Positions 32,091-40,689 of a stretch of 40,689 nucleotides of DNA are shown here, in pieces. Within the stretch, counting starts at the first letter, position 1, and every line of letters starts with the position of its first letter. The translations under genes and the position numbers were made by a program. Source of the DNA: Oscillospiraceae bacterium (GTDB lineage Bacteria > Bacillota > Clostridia > Oscillospirales > Ruminococcaceae); assembly GCA_004556975.1 (NCBI GenBank), contig SFFD01000019.1, forward strand, positions 1 through 40,689, written 5' to 3'. The notes under the pieces were generated by a model. The model saw only the letters and a program-made list of their open reading frames with translations, searched no databases and was not told where the DNA came from.

Positions 32091-32118
32091 TTGACATTTT
32101 TTTGAATTTTGCTATAAT
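32091..32118 (+). promoter_or_regulatory. Sigma-A promoter of the S26-like peptidase gene
   Basis: TTGACA (32091-32096), 16 bp, TATAAT (32113-32118). The leader is only about 20 bases. Confidence 0.75.
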
Positions 32119-32144
32119 TGAGTATTATTAAAGGGGGCACGGCT

Positions 32145-32603
32145 GTGGAAGAAAAGAAAACAATCACTCCCGATGAGTTTTTCAGAAAAATCCGACCGGA
32201 GCTTGAGGCGGGAAAAGCGGTGCTTTTCACCGTTTCGGGAAGCAGCATGCTTCCTGCCGTTGCCGACGGCCGCGACCTTGCCAAAGCGGAGCTTTGCGAC
32301 CTGCAAAAGCTTCGGCGGCTTGACGTTGTGGTTGTGCGCACGGATTCGGGGCGCTATATCATGCACCGCATTATAAAGCTGACGGAGTTCGGTTTTTGCA
32401 CCTGCGGCGACTGGTGCGAAAAGGACGACGGCTTTTTCCGCTTTGACCAGGTTGTCGCGCATATAACCGAATTTCGCCGCAGGGGCAGGGTAATAAATCT
32501 TGAAAGCGGCTTTTGGCGCGCGGTTTTCGCCCTTTGGGTCGCCGCGGCGCCCGTTCGCCCCGCCATGAAAAGGCTTTGCGGCGCCGTAAGCAAAATTATC
32601 TGA
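32145..32603 (+). CDS. S24/S26-family signal-peptidase-like protein
   Basis: A 152-residue protein with the signal-peptidase serine motif GSSMLP (S34) and YIMHRI (H74), so it uses a Ser-His rather than Ser-Lys pair, as in SipW/ER-type enzymes. There is no N-terminal membrane helix; a weak hydrophobic segment is at about 128-142. The GTG at 32145 follows AAAGGGGG; the TTG at 32118 overlaps the -10 and is rejected. It precedes a polysaccharide gene group by 160 bases with a GCCCGCCG hairpin between them (32616-32641). Substrate unknown. Confidence 0.8.
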   Translation: MEEKKTITPDEFFRKIRPELEAGKAVLFTVSGSSMLPAVADGRDLAKAELCDLQKLRRLDVVVVRTDSGRYIMHRIIKLTEFGFCTCGDWCEKDDGFFRFDQVVAHITEFRRRGRVINLESGFWRAVFALWVAAAPVRPAMKRLCGAVSKII

Positions 32604-32765
32604 CGAAAGGCGAAAGTGCCCGCCGCCGAAGACGGCGGGCATATTATCTTTACGCTTTTTCTGCCGCTTGCTCGCCGGATTTTCTCCGTCGAATACTCTT
32701 TTTCTATTGTGAAGCACTTTAAAATATGTTATATTAAAAGGTACAAAAAGAAAAGAGAAGCGAAA

Positions 32766-34631
32766 ATGAAGGAACTTTTAAACAAGAATGAATGGAACAC
32801 CGCAAAAATACTGCGGGTAATATTTTTGATGATTGCGGACTGCGCAAGCGTGTGCACAGCGACTTTTCTTGCGCTGTTCACCCGTTTTGAATTTGATATG
32901 AAAGCGCTTGCAGCTTCCGGCTTTATGGATGCCGCCGCCGGATATATCGTCATAAGCGCAATTTGCACCGTGGCGGTTTTCTGGCTTTTCAAGCTGTATA
33001 ACAGCCTTTGGGAATTCGCCGGCGCGGAGGAGTTTTTTCGTCTTGTAATGGCGTCGGCGGCATCCGCCGGGGTGCAGTGGCTTGGCCTTAAGCTTTTTAA
33101 CATAGTTTTGCCGCGCAGCTTTCATGTTCTTTTTTTCATATTCCTTGCAATTTCGGTGTTCTGCGTGCGGTTTTCATACCGCGCGGCGCGCCACATCCAC
33201 CGCACGGTCGGCGCCTTTGGCCGCCGCACAATGATAATCGGCGCGGGTGCCGCCGGCTTTATGACCATACGCGAGCTTAACGGAAGCGAGCGTTCCGAAA
33301 ACAAGGTGGTCTGCGCCATAGATGACGACGTGCAAAAGCACGGCAAATACATAAAAGACGTAAAAATTGTGGGCGGGCGCGATAAAATTGAAGAAGCGGC
33401 GGAAAAATTCCGCGTTGAGGACATAATTTTTGCCATTCCCACGGCGACAAACGCCCAGCGCAAAGAAATTTTTGACATCTGCAGCCGCACTAAGTGCAGC
33501 CTTAAAACAATACCGGGGCTTTATCAGCTTACAAGCGGAGAGGTCAGCGTAAGCCAAATCAGAAAAATTGAAATTGAAGATCTTTTGGGGCGCGAACCGG
33601 TGAAAATTGACAGCAAGGGCATTGAAGACGACCTGCGCGGCGCCGCGGTGCTTGTTACCGGCGGCGGCGGAAGCATAGGCAGCGAGCTTTGCCGCCAGCT
33701 TGCCCGCTGTTCCATAGGCAGGCTGATAATTTTTGATATTTACGAAAACAACGCATATGAAATCCAGCAGGAGCTTTTGCGCGACTGCCCGGAGATAAAA
33801 GACAGAATGGATGTGCTTATAGGCTCCGTAAGGGACGAGCAGCGCGTAGCGGATGTTTTTGAAAAATACCGCCCGGATTTTGTCTTTCACGCCGCCGCTC
33901 ACAAGCATGTTCCCCTTATGGAGGAAAGCCCCTGCGAGGCGGTGAAAAACAATATTTTCGGCACGCTTAACGTAGCAAGGGCGGCGGAAAAATACGGCGC
34001 AAAGCGCTTTTTGCTTATTTCCACCGATAAGGCCGTCAACCCCACAAGCGTTATGGGCGCTTCAAAGCGCGTGTGCGAAATGATAATTCAGTGCATGAAC
34101 CGCCGAAGCGAAAAAACAGACTTTGTGGCGGTGCGGTTCGGAAACGTGCTTGGAAGCAACGGCAGCGTAATTCCCCTTTTCAAAAAACAGATTGAGCGCG
34201 GCGGTCCGGTAACGGTGACCCACCCGGATATCATCCGTTACTTTATGACAATTCCGGAAGCGGTTTCGCTTATTCTTCAGGCGGGGGTCTATGCCAAAGG
34301 CGGAGAAATCTTCGTCCTTGATATGGGCGAGCCGGTAAAAATCGACCACCTTGCAAGAAGAATGATCCGCCTTTCCGGTTATGAGCCGGATGTGGATATA
34401 AAGGTTGAATATACGGGTCTTCGCCCCGGCGAAAAGCTTTTTGAAGAGCTTTTGATGAGCGAGGAGGGCATGCGCAAAACCCCCAACAAGCTTATCTATA
34501 TAGGCAGCCCCATTGAATTCAATGAAGAAAATTTCATCGAGGAGCTTGAAGCCCTGCGCGCTGCCGAAAACAAAAGCTTTGACGAAATCCGCGCAAAGCT
34601 GCGCGAGATTGTGCCGACTTATACGGGCTGA
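32766..34631 (+). CDS. Membrane-anchored nucleotide-sugar 4,6-dehydratase (PglF/CapD-like)
   Basis: A 621-residue polysaccharide-biosynthesis protein. It has four N-terminal membrane helices (about 15-145), a CoA-binding-like Rossmann domain (about 150-280, IIGAGAAG) and a catalytic SDR domain (about 295-560). The SDR domain shows TGGGGSIGSE, FHAAAHKHVPLME, STDKAVNP and MGASKR; the usual Tyr of YxxxK is Met, as in this large-dehydratase family. These enzymes convert UDP-GlcNAc-type sugars to 4-keto-6-deoxy sugars, feeding capsule or glycoprotein glycans. The ATG at 32766 has only a weak AGAGAAG Shine-Dalgarno. It is first of a three-gene run with LCP and DUF3810. Confidence 0.93.
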   Translation: MKELLNKNEWNTAKILRVIFLMIADCASVCTATFLALFTRFEFDMKALAASGFMDAAAGYIVISAICTVAVFWLFKLYNSLWEFAGAEEFFRLVMASAASAGVQWLGLKLFNIVLPRSFHVLFFIFLAISVFCVRFSYRAARHIHRTVGAFGRRTMIIGAGAAGFMTIRELNGSERSENKVVCAIDDDVQKHGKYIKDVKIVGGRDKIEEAAEKFRVEDIIFAIPTATNAQRKEIFDICSRTKCSLKTIPGLYQLTSGEVSVSQIRKIEIEDLLGREPVKIDSKGIEDDLRGAAVLVTGGGGSIGSELCRQLARCSIGRLIIFDIYENNAYEIQQELLRDCPEIKDRMDVLIGSVRDEQRVADVFEKYRPDFVFHAAAHKHVPLMEESPCEAVKNNIFGTLNVARAAEKYGAKRFLLISTDKAVNPTSVMGASKRVCEMIIQCMNRRSEKTDFVAVRFGNVLGSNGSVIPLFKKQIERGGPVTVTHPDIIRYFMTIPEAVSLILQAGVYAKGGEIFVLDMGEPVKIDHLARRMIRLSGYEPDVDIKVEYTGLRPGEKLFEELLMSEEGMRKTPNKLIYIGSPIEFNEENFIEELEALRAAENKSFDEIRAKLREIVPTYTG

Positions 34632-34682
34632 AAAGGCGGCTTCGGCATTTCGCACCAAAATCTTTAAGGAAAGGAACTGCTT

Positions 34683-35672
34683 ATGACCAAAACAAAAAAG
34701 ACCCTTTGCATTGTCGGCGCGGCGGTGCTTTTGCCGGTTCTTATAATCGTGATTGTGGTGAACGTCACCCTAAGCAAAATAAAGCGCATTGACGGCTATG
34801 AGCAGTCCATGACCGAGGAGGAATATTCCGCGCAAAGCGCCGCCGATGAAGAAGCGGCGAACTATTCCGCCGTTGACGAAAACAAAATCAACTGGGGCGA
34901 AAAGCTTGATATTGAAATGAAGGGCAACTCCTTCAACGTGCTGCTCATCGGCACCGACCTTGACGAAAACAGCACCTCGCGTTCAGACACGATGATTGTC
35001 TGCAACGTCAACCTTGATACAAAAAAGGTAACCCTTATTTCATTCCTGCGCGACTGCTATGTTCAGATTCCCGACCACAAGGACAACAAGCTCAACGCGG
35101 CGTATGCCTTCGGCGGAGTGGAGCTGCTTGACAAAACGCTGGAAGAAAACTTTGGCGTTGCGGTGGACGCCAACGTGCTTGTGGATTTCAAGGCCTTTCA
35201 GCAGGTGATAGACGCCCTGGGCGGCGTTGAGGTATATCTTTTTCAGGACGAATGCAACTATGTGAATTCAGATACGGGAAGCAAAAGGTATAAAGAGGGC
35301 TATTGCCTTCTTGACGGCAAAGCCGCCCTTTCCTATTGCAGAATAAGAAGCCTTGATTCCGATTTCGGCAGGACGGAGCGCCAGCGCAAGGTGCTTACGG
35401 CGCTTTATAATAAGTTCCACACCATAACGCTGAAAGAAGCCCTTGACCTTATCGACAAGGTCTTTCCCCTTGTCACCACGGATATAACAAATTCCGAAAT
35501 TGTGTCCTATGCCGTAAAGCTGCTGCCGCTTATCCGCGAATGTGAAATAGCGCCGGCGCATATTCCGGCGGACGGCACCTGGGAAAACGCCAACGTCCGC
35601 GGAATGGCGGTGCTCATTCTTGATTTTGACAAAAACCGCGCCCTGCTTAAAGATATAATAGAGGGCGAATAA
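34683..35672 (+). CDS. LytR-CpsA-Psr (LCP) family ligase
   Basis: A 329-residue membrane protein with one N-terminal helix (about 7-30) and an extracellular LCP domain (about 80-300). Conserved parts are RSDTMIV, SFLRDCYVQIPDHKDNKLNAA and an Arg-rich RIRSLDSDFGRTERQR. LCP proteins transfer glycans from lipid carriers to peptidoglycan. The position 51 bases after the dehydratase supports attachment of a surface polysaccharide. AAGGAAAGGA precedes the ATG. Confidence 0.94.
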   Translation: MTKTKKTLCIVGAAVLLPVLIIVIVVNVTLSKIKRIDGYEQSMTEEEYSAQSAADEEAANYSAVDENKINWGEKLDIEMKGNSFNVLLIGTDLDENSTSRSDTMIVCNVNLDTKKVTLISFLRDCYVQIPDHKDNKLNAAYAFGGVELLDKTLEENFGVAVDANVLVDFKAFQQVIDALGGVEVYLFQDECNYVNSDTGSKRYKEGYCLLDGKAALSYCRIRSLDSDFGRTERQRKVLTALYNKFHTITLKEALDLIDKVFPLVTTDITNSEIVSYAVKLLPLIRECEIAPAHIPADGTWENANVRGMAVLILDFDKNRALLKDIIEGE

Positions 35673-35681
35673 GAAAAAGAA

Positions 35682-36785
35682 ATGAAAAAAATTTTAAAAT
35701 CACCTTATTTTTATCTGTTTGCGCTGACGCCCGCCGGTCTTGCGCTTTGCGCCGCGGCAAAATATGTTCCGGGCTTTGCGGATTGGTACTGCGTCAACAT
35801 ATATAAGCCCGTGGCGGGCGCTTTGGGAACGGTAACCGGCGCCTTTCCCCTTTCCCTTATGGAAATTGCCATTGCCGCAGCCGTTTTCGCGGTGATTGCT
35901 TTAAGCATCGGCGCGGCTTTGCGTGCTCACCGGGGCGAAGCCTCCGTGCTCAAAGCCTTTGGCACGGTGCTCAAAAAAATCCTTGCCGGCGCAAGCGTTG
36001 TGTTTTTTCTTTTTGCGCTGTTCTGCGGCACAAATTATTACAGAACCTCCTTTGCCGAAACCGTGGGGCTAAAGGTTCAAAAATCCTCTGTTGACGAGCT
36101 TTTTGCCCTTTGCTCCGACCTTTTGGAGCGGGCCAACAGCTTGAGCACGCAGCTTGAGCACGATGAAAACGGCGTTACGGTTTACCCCGAAAGCGACTTT
36201 GCCATGGCAAAGCTTGCCGCAGGGGAATATAGGCTGCTCTATGAAAAATATCCGTTTCTTGAAATGGGCAAAAGCACCCTTGGCAGACCAAAGCCTGTAA
36301 TCTGCTCCTTTGTTATGTCAAAAACCCTGATTTCCGGAGTTTATTCGCCCTATACCCTTGAAGCAAACGTCTGCCGGGAAGGGCCGGATTTTCTCCGCGG
36401 CTTTACAATGATGCACGAACAGACCCACCTTCGCGGCTTTATGAACGAGGCGGAGGCGAACTTCGTCGCCTTTCTTGCCTGTGAAAACAGCGCCGACCCC
36501 TATTTTGAATACAGCGGATATTGCCACGCCCTGCTCAATTCCATGAACGCGCTTTATTCCGCGGATTATGAAAAGTGGGCGCAGCTTCGCGTTTGCTATT
36601 CCCCGGCGGTCGATGCGGATATGCGTGCGCAGAACGCCTATGTGGATGCAAACGAAAGCAAGGTTTCAGAGGTTTCGGACGCTGTTAACGACGCCTATTT
36701 AAAGCTTAACAGCCAGACCGACGGGGTGCAAAGCTACGGCATGGTGGTGGATTTGCTTTTGGCATATTACAGAACAAAGGCGTAA
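35682..36785 (+). CDS. DUF3810 family membrane metalloprotease-like protein
   Basis: A 367-residue protein with three membrane helices in the first 120 residues and an external domain carrying HEQTH (H245-H249), followed by NEAEANFVAF, which could supply a third zinc ligand. DUF3810 proteins are predicted zinc peptidases of unknown role. The gene starts nine bases after the LCP gene, so the two are co-transcribed. The word GTGCTCAAAAAAAT, shared with the two terminators near 8.4 and 10.8 kb, occurs in its coding sequence near 35968. Confidence 0.92.
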   Translation: MKKILKSPYFYLFALTPAGLALCAAAKYVPGFADWYCVNIYKPVAGALGTVTGAFPLSLMEIAIAAAVFAVIALSIGAALRAHRGEASVLKAFGTVLKKILAGASVVFFLFALFCGTNYYRTSFAETVGLKVQKSSVDELFALCSDLLERANSLSTQLEHDENGVTVYPESDFAMAKLAAGEYRLLYEKYPFLEMGKSTLGRPKPVICSFVMSKTLISGVYSPYTLEANVCREGPDFLRGFTMMHEQTHLRGFMNEAEANFVAFLACENSADPYFEYSGYCHALLNSMNALYSADYEKWAQLRVCYSPAVDADMRAQNAYVDANESKVSEVSDAVNDAYLKLNSQTDGVQSYGMVVDLLLAYYRTKA

Positions 36786-36814
36786 CAAAGTGCCGCGCAG
36801 GCTTTGGTTTCCTC

Positions 36815-36843
36815 TTGAAAGCCCGCGCGCTTTGTGCTATATT
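36815..36843 (+). promoter_or_regulatory. Promoter of the 52-residue zinc-ribbon gene
   Basis: TTGAAA (36815-36820), 17 bp, TATATT (36838-36843). The -35 lies in the 3' arm of a stem (GGCTTT/AAAGCC) that may end the upstream operon. Confidence 0.6.
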
Positions 36844-36879
36844 AGAAATGTAATAACAAAATGAAAGGCGGTATTCTTA

Positions 36880-37038
36880 ATGATTGAAGAAGAAGAGGGC
36901 GTTTATATAATCTGCCCCTATTGCGGAAAATCCATATTGATTCCTCCGGGCTATGACCGCCCGACCTATCTCTGCCCAAAATGCAAAAAGCCCGTTCCCA
37001 TTGACGAGGGCGTGCTTTTAAGACTTAAAGAGATGTAA
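36880..37038 (+). CDS. 52-residue zinc-ribbon protein
   Basis: A small protein with CPYCGKS and CPKCKKP, sixteen residues apart, which should bind one zinc ion. The N-terminus is acidic (MIEEEEG). AAAGGCGG lies ten bases before the ATG. It has its own promoter and a perfect terminator directly after the stop. The Cys pairs, Shine-Dalgarno and flanking signals support a real gene despite the size. The function is unknown; it could be a free zinc-ribbon regulator or partner. Confidence 0.8.
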   Translation: MIEEEEGVYIICPYCGKSILIPPGYDRPTYLCPKCKKPVPIDEGVLLRLKEM

Positions 37039-37039
37039 G

Positions 37040-37068
37040 AAATGTGCCCGATTTTCGGGCACATTTTT
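37040..37068 (+). terminator. Intrinsic terminator after the zinc-ribbon gene
   Basis: Stem AAATGTGCCCGA/TCGGGCACATTT with a TTT loop and a following T run. Confidence 0.93.
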
Positions 37069-37107
37069 ACGGTAAAAAATTTTTTCCGAAAGGCGGATGA
37101 TTTACAT

Positions 37108-37560
37108 ATGAAACTTGCAGAAGCGCTTCAGGAGCGCGCCGACCTCAATTCAAAAATAAATGAGCTGCGCTGCCGCCTTGGCAACAACGCCACCGTGCAG
37201 GAGGGCGAAGCCCCGGCGGAGGACCCTGCGGAGCTTATATTTCAGCTTGACGAATGCGTTGCACGCCTTGAAAAGCTTATTGCCCGAATAAACGCCGCAA
37301 ACTGCGCCACCGTTACCGAAAAGGGTACCCTTACCGAGCTTATTGCAAAGCGCGACTGCCTTACGCTGAAGCTTTCGGCATACCGCAATGTTATAAACGA
37401 CGCAAGCTGCCTTACTCCGCGTGCTTCCCGCAGCGAAATAAAAATTATCAGCGCAGTGGATGTAAAAAAGCTGCAAAAACGCACCGACGAGCTTGCAAAG
37501 GAGCTTCGCCTTGTGGATAATCTGATTCAGGAAAGCAACTGGCTTACGGAGCTGAAATAA
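37108..37560 (+). CDS. DIP1984 family protein
   Basis: A 150-residue, almost wholly helical protein starting MKLAEALQERADLNSKINEL, with VQEGEAPAEDP, LTELIAKRD and SRSEIKI, the hallmarks of the DIP1984 (septicolysin-like) family. Heptad patterns suggest coiled coils. Function unknown. The ATG at 37108 has AAAGGCGG about ten bases upstream; the longer frame from 37042 runs through the preceding terminator and is rejected. Confidence 0.9.
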   Translation: MKLAEALQERADLNSKINELRCRLGNNATVQEGEAPAEDPAELIFQLDECVARLEKLIARINAANCATVTEKGTLTELIAKRDCLTLKLSAYRNVINDASCLTPRASRSEIKIISAVDVKKLQKRTDELAKELRLVDNLIQESNWLTELK

Positions 37561-37948
37561 ATTGCGGCTTGGAACGGTAGCCGAAATTCGGGGCGAGCGT
37601 TATCTCCGTGAATGAGAATGATTTCACAAAACTTATGTGCTTGCCGCGTGGGCAGCGGGTATTTGTATAAATTTTGCCCGAACAATGTACGCGCGCACAG
37701 CTTAAAGAGCATTTTTACCACCGAACGCTGACCGTTTTTCCGGCGAGGGCGGGCAAGGGGCAAAACCTGCCGCGTAAAATTTCGGCTTTTTCCTGCTTGG
37801 GGAAAGCCGTTTTTTATAATTGATATATAACCGCATAACCGTGCAAACCCGTCCGGCAAATATAAAGCCGCCCGGGAAAAAATTTTTTTCGCTTTTTTCT
37901 GCGGCTTTGCCGCGCCCTCTTTAAAAAACGGTTTTTTACGCAAAGGTA
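37561..37948. other. Structured intergenic region, possible ncRNA
   Basis: No gene is supported: a minus-strand frame crosses a terminator and lacks a Shine-Dalgarno. The sequence has a GGGCA..TGCCC pairing with outer CGCGT/ACGCG complementarity (about 37645-37695) and an intrinsic terminator at 37782-37815. About 220 bases of structured DNA thus end in a terminator with no known gene before it except DIP1984. I do not recognise an RNA family. Confidence 0.4.
37782..37815 (+). terminator. Intrinsic terminator
   Basis: CGGCTTTTTCC pairs with GGGGAAAGCCG (one wobble) and is followed by TTTTTT. It ends either the DIP1984 transcript or an unrecognised RNA. Confidence 0.8.
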
Positions 37949-37976
37949 TAGACTTTTTATAAAAATGTTGTACAAT
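37949..37976 (+). promoter_or_regulatory. Promoter of the malic enzyme gene
   Basis: TAGACT (37949-37954), 16 bp, TACAAT (37971-37976). Confidence 0.5.
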
Positions 37977-38013
37977 AAAATCGTATAAATCCTGTTTGAG
38001 CGGAGGTTGTTTA

Positions 38014-39183
<1,170 letters not shown>

Positions 39184-39253
39184 GGCGGCACCGGTCTACG
39201 ATTTGTATATAATCTAAAAATTTAAACCTAAAGTATAACAGAAAGGCATATAA

Positions 39254-39745
39254 ATGCTCAATTCCACCCTGTGTTACATCGAAAAAGACGAAAAATATCT
39301 TATGCTTCACCGCGTAAAAAAGGAAAATGACGTAAACCGCGATAAGTGGGTGGGGGTCGGCGGAAAGTTTGAGGACGGCGAAAGCCCCGAGGAATGCGTT
39401 CTTCGTGAAACCCTTGAGGAAACCGGTCTTACCCTTACCGACTATCGCTACCGCGGCATAGTAACCTTTGTTTCAGACAGGTGGGAAACGGAGTATATGC
39501 ACCTTTTTACCGCCACGGGCTTTTCGGGCCAAATTATCGACTGCGACGAGGGCGTGCTTGAGTGGATAAGCAAAAAGCGCCTTGCTTCAATTCCCAAGTG
39601 GAAGGGCGACGAAATCTTTCTTCGCCTTTTGGATTCAAACGCGCCCTTCTTTTCGCTTAAGCTGCGCTATGAGGGCGAAAACCTTGTTTTCGCTGCGCTT
39701 AACGGCGAAGCGCTGGATATTGACAAACCCTTTCTAAACGAGTAA
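39254..39745 (+). CDS. NUDIX hydrolase (8-oxo-dGTP diphosphatase-like)
   Basis: A 163-residue NUDIX enzyme. The box spans 37-59: GKFEDGESPEECVLRE followed by TLEETGL, with all metal-binding Glu. The N-terminus STLCYIEKDEKYLMLHRVKK and the tail pattern match MutT-like 8-oxo-dGTP diphosphatases common in Firmicutes, so a nucleotide-pool cleaning role is likely but not certain. AGAAAGG lies before the ATG. Confidence 0.93.
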   Translation: MLNSTLCYIEKDEKYLMLHRVKKENDVNRDKWVGVGGKFEDGESPEECVLRETLEETGLTLTDYRYRGIVTFVSDRWETEYMHLFTATGFSGQIIDCDEGVLEWISKKRLASIPKWKGDEIFLRLLDSNAPFFSLKLRYEGENLVFAALNGEALDIDKPFLNE

Positions 39746-39810
39746 AATGTTCTGGAAATGAAAGCGCCCTTTGCTTCTTATCGCCGCAATTCATTTTAAA
39801 TAACCAAAAT

Positions 39811-39880
39811 CTCTCCGTAGCTCAGTAGGATAGAGCGTTCGCCTCCTAAGCGGCAGTTCGTTCGAATCCGGTTGAGCCTG
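39811..39880 (+). pseudogene. Degenerate tRNA-Arg(CCT)
   Basis: The D arm and anticodon arm (GTAGCTCAGT and CGCCTCCTAAGCG) match the intact tRNA 23 bases downstream. The acceptor ends (CTCTCCG and GTTGAGC) do not pair and the T stem is broken. There is no encoded CCA. Confidence 0.7.
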
Positions 39881-39903
39881 AAAATTGAATATTTTTTGTA
39901 TAA

Positions 39904-39980
39904 GCCCCCGTAGCTCAGTTGGATAGAGCGGTCGCCTCCTAAGCGACAGGCCACTGGTTCGAACCCAGCCGGGGGTGCCA
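39904..39980 (+). tRNA. tRNA-Arg(CCT)
   Basis: A 77-base cloverleaf. The acceptor stem is GCCCCCG/CGGGGGT, the D arm GCTC/GAGC and the anticodon stem GTCGC/GCGAC with loop CTCCTAA (anticodon CCT, reads AGG). The T loop is TTCGAAC, the discriminator is G and CCA is encoded. A terminator follows within ten bases. Confidence 0.95.
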
Positions 39981-39986
39981 AAAGCA

Positions 39987-40027
39987 CCGCTGCAAGCCAT
40001 TTTTTGCTGGTTTGCAGCGTTTTTTTG
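39987..40027 (+). terminator. Intrinsic terminator of the tRNA transcript
   Basis: CGCTGCAAGCCA pairs with TGGTTTGCAGCG around a short T-rich loop and is followed by TTTTTTT. Confidence 0.88.
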
Positions 40028-40033
40028 TTTTGC

Positions 40034-40073
40034 TTCTCCCGTTCTCTTGCTCGTTTGGGAACGGGAGAATTTT
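40034..40073 (+). terminator. Second hairpin, terminator-like
   Basis: Perfect 11-bp arms TTCTCCCGTTC and GAACGGGAGAA with a 14-base loop, followed by TTTTA. Confidence 0.5.
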
Positions 40074-40167
40074 ATGCGCCGCAATGTATATCCTGCTAAG
40101 AAGAAACGAACGATTTCCACGTTCCTGCTAAAAAAAATCCCATCTTTGCTAATTGGAGTTTTCGGAC

Positions 40168-40491
40168 TTACCTGCCGTCTGGTGCCGCCGAGAGCAGCGC
40201 AGCCAGGGTATTTGCCAGTTCCGGCGACTGCCGAAGCTGTTCCACCAGGGCCTCCAGGTCAAGCGTCGCCGGTGCCGGTTCCTTCGGCTCCTCTGGGGGA
40301 CGGTCCGCGCGCAGGTTGGGATTTGCGTAGAAGGCGCTCTCAAACTTCTGGGCGTTGATCTTGCGGTCCTCGTCCAGGATATGGGCATACACGCTGGTAA
40401 TCATGTCAATCTCCGCATGGCCCGTGTCGCCCTGGGTAGCCTTCAGGTCGCCGTGGTTCAGTTTCAGCTTGTAGGTGGTGCTGGAATGCCC
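40168..40491 (-). pseudogene. Truncated tyrosine recombinase (integrase), C-terminal fragment
   Basis: The frame encodes the last 107 residues of a mobile-element integrase: HSSTTYKLKLNHGDLKATQG, then GDTGHAEIDMITSVYAHILD with the box II His and the catalytic Tyr. A tail typical of clostridial integrative elements (EDRKINAQKFESAFYANPNLR in two halves EDRKINAQKF and ESAFYANPNLR) follows. Upstream the frame meets a stop at 40492-40494 and the Arg-containing boxes are missing from the adjacent sequence. Its position 190 bases from tRNA-Arg(CCT) suggests a remnant of an element inserted at that tRNA. Confidence 0.85.
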
Positions 40492-40689
40492 TTACGGTAT
40501 AATTACGACAAACCGGAAAAGCCCCGTAGAATCAAGGGTTTTGAGGTTTTCAGTCTGGTTTTTCATCCTTTTCCAAACCGAAAAATCACGCTGAAATAAG
40601 TCGAATTATAGGGGGTGTTTCATTAACGACAAATGAATAGCAGAAAGGAACTCAAAGCCTTTTGATTTCAAGCACAGTAGAATATTGGA
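40492..40689. other. AT-rich DNA beyond the integrase break
   Basis: No gene or RNA is supported. It contains an imperfect inverted repeat (GAATCAAGGGTTTTGAG near 40529 and CTCAAAGCCTTTTGATTTC near 40651). It probably belongs to the decayed mobile element. Confidence 0.4.

Noticed and set aside
37700..37780. T-box leader before the malic enzyme
   Set aside because: The conserved GGGTGG-ACCGCG core is absent on the plus strand and the gene is not an amino-acid gene.
37527..37943. 138-codon minus-strand frame
   Set aside because: It crosses a clear plus-strand terminator and the end of the DIP1984 gene, and has Lys/Arg-rich non-protein-like composition.
39791..40120. Minus-strand frame encoding RRRPLYPTELRG-like segments
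   Set aside because: This is the well-known spurious translation of tRNA antisense strands. It covers both the intact and the degenerate tRNA-Arg.

Overview
The window looks like the chromosome of a spore-forming, fairly GC-rich member of the Clostridia (Oscillospirales-like). The evidence is a SpoIIQ-type LytM protein, a PdaA-type spore-cortex deacetylase, a sporulation-type D,D-carboxypeptidase, strong AAAGGAG Shine-Dalgarno sites, frequent TTG/GTG starts, and families typical of Clostridia (DUF5685 next to a J-domain protein, DIP1984 family, DUF3810, LCP, Flg_new-repeat surface proteins). No rRNA operon, CRISPR array or intact insertion sequence is visible.

Layout. 0-2.3 kb: a three-gene phage remnant (tail-fibre-like protein, small protein, phi LC3-type holin). 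2.3-5.5 kb: an exported protein of unknown function, then divergent spoIIQ and pdaA; a sigma-F-like promoter precedes spoIIQ. 5.7-13.4 kb: iron alcohol dehydrogenase, nucleoside hydrolase, D,D-carboxypeptidase, DUF378 protein, GNAT acetyltransferase with a G5/3D-domain cell-wall protein, RNase HI and a small unknown protein. 13.6-21.3 kb: threonine-aldolase-like enzyme, zinc-ribbon membrane protein, a polar amino-acid ABC operon (binding protein, permease, ATPase), a DNA-deoxyinosine glycosylase with a membrane partner, and release factor 3. 21.6-26.8 kb: two paralogous Flg_new-repeat surface proteins ending in NPNTG-type sorting signals. 26.8-31.9 kb: S-component-like membrane protein, J-domain protein with DUF5685 protein, CAT-like acetyltransferase with a Tim44-like zinc-ribbon protein, and an XRE/ImmA-like pair. 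32.1-37.6 kb: S26-like peptidase, sugar-nucleotide dehydratase, LCP ligase and DUF3810 protein (a likely cell-surface polysaccharide module), a 52-residue zinc ribbon and a DIP1984 protein. 37.9-40.7 kb: malic enzyme, NUDIX hydrolase, a degenerate tRNA-Arg, an intact tRNA-Arg(CCT) and a truncated tyrosine integrase.

The most unusual content is a family of GC-rich, partly palindromic repeats of about 35-38 bp. About thirty copies occur between positions 255 and 19640: single copies, tandem arrays of up to twelve full units, and one copy translated in frame in the lipoprotein linker of PdaA. I saw none between 19.7 and 40.7 kb. The arrays mostly lie just 3' of intrinsic terminators. Neighbouring units carry complementary arms separated by TTCGGT-like loops, so a transcript could fold into a chain of hairpins. 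A second element of about 38 bp is embedded among the units at two loci. Long open frames over these arrays are artefacts of composition.
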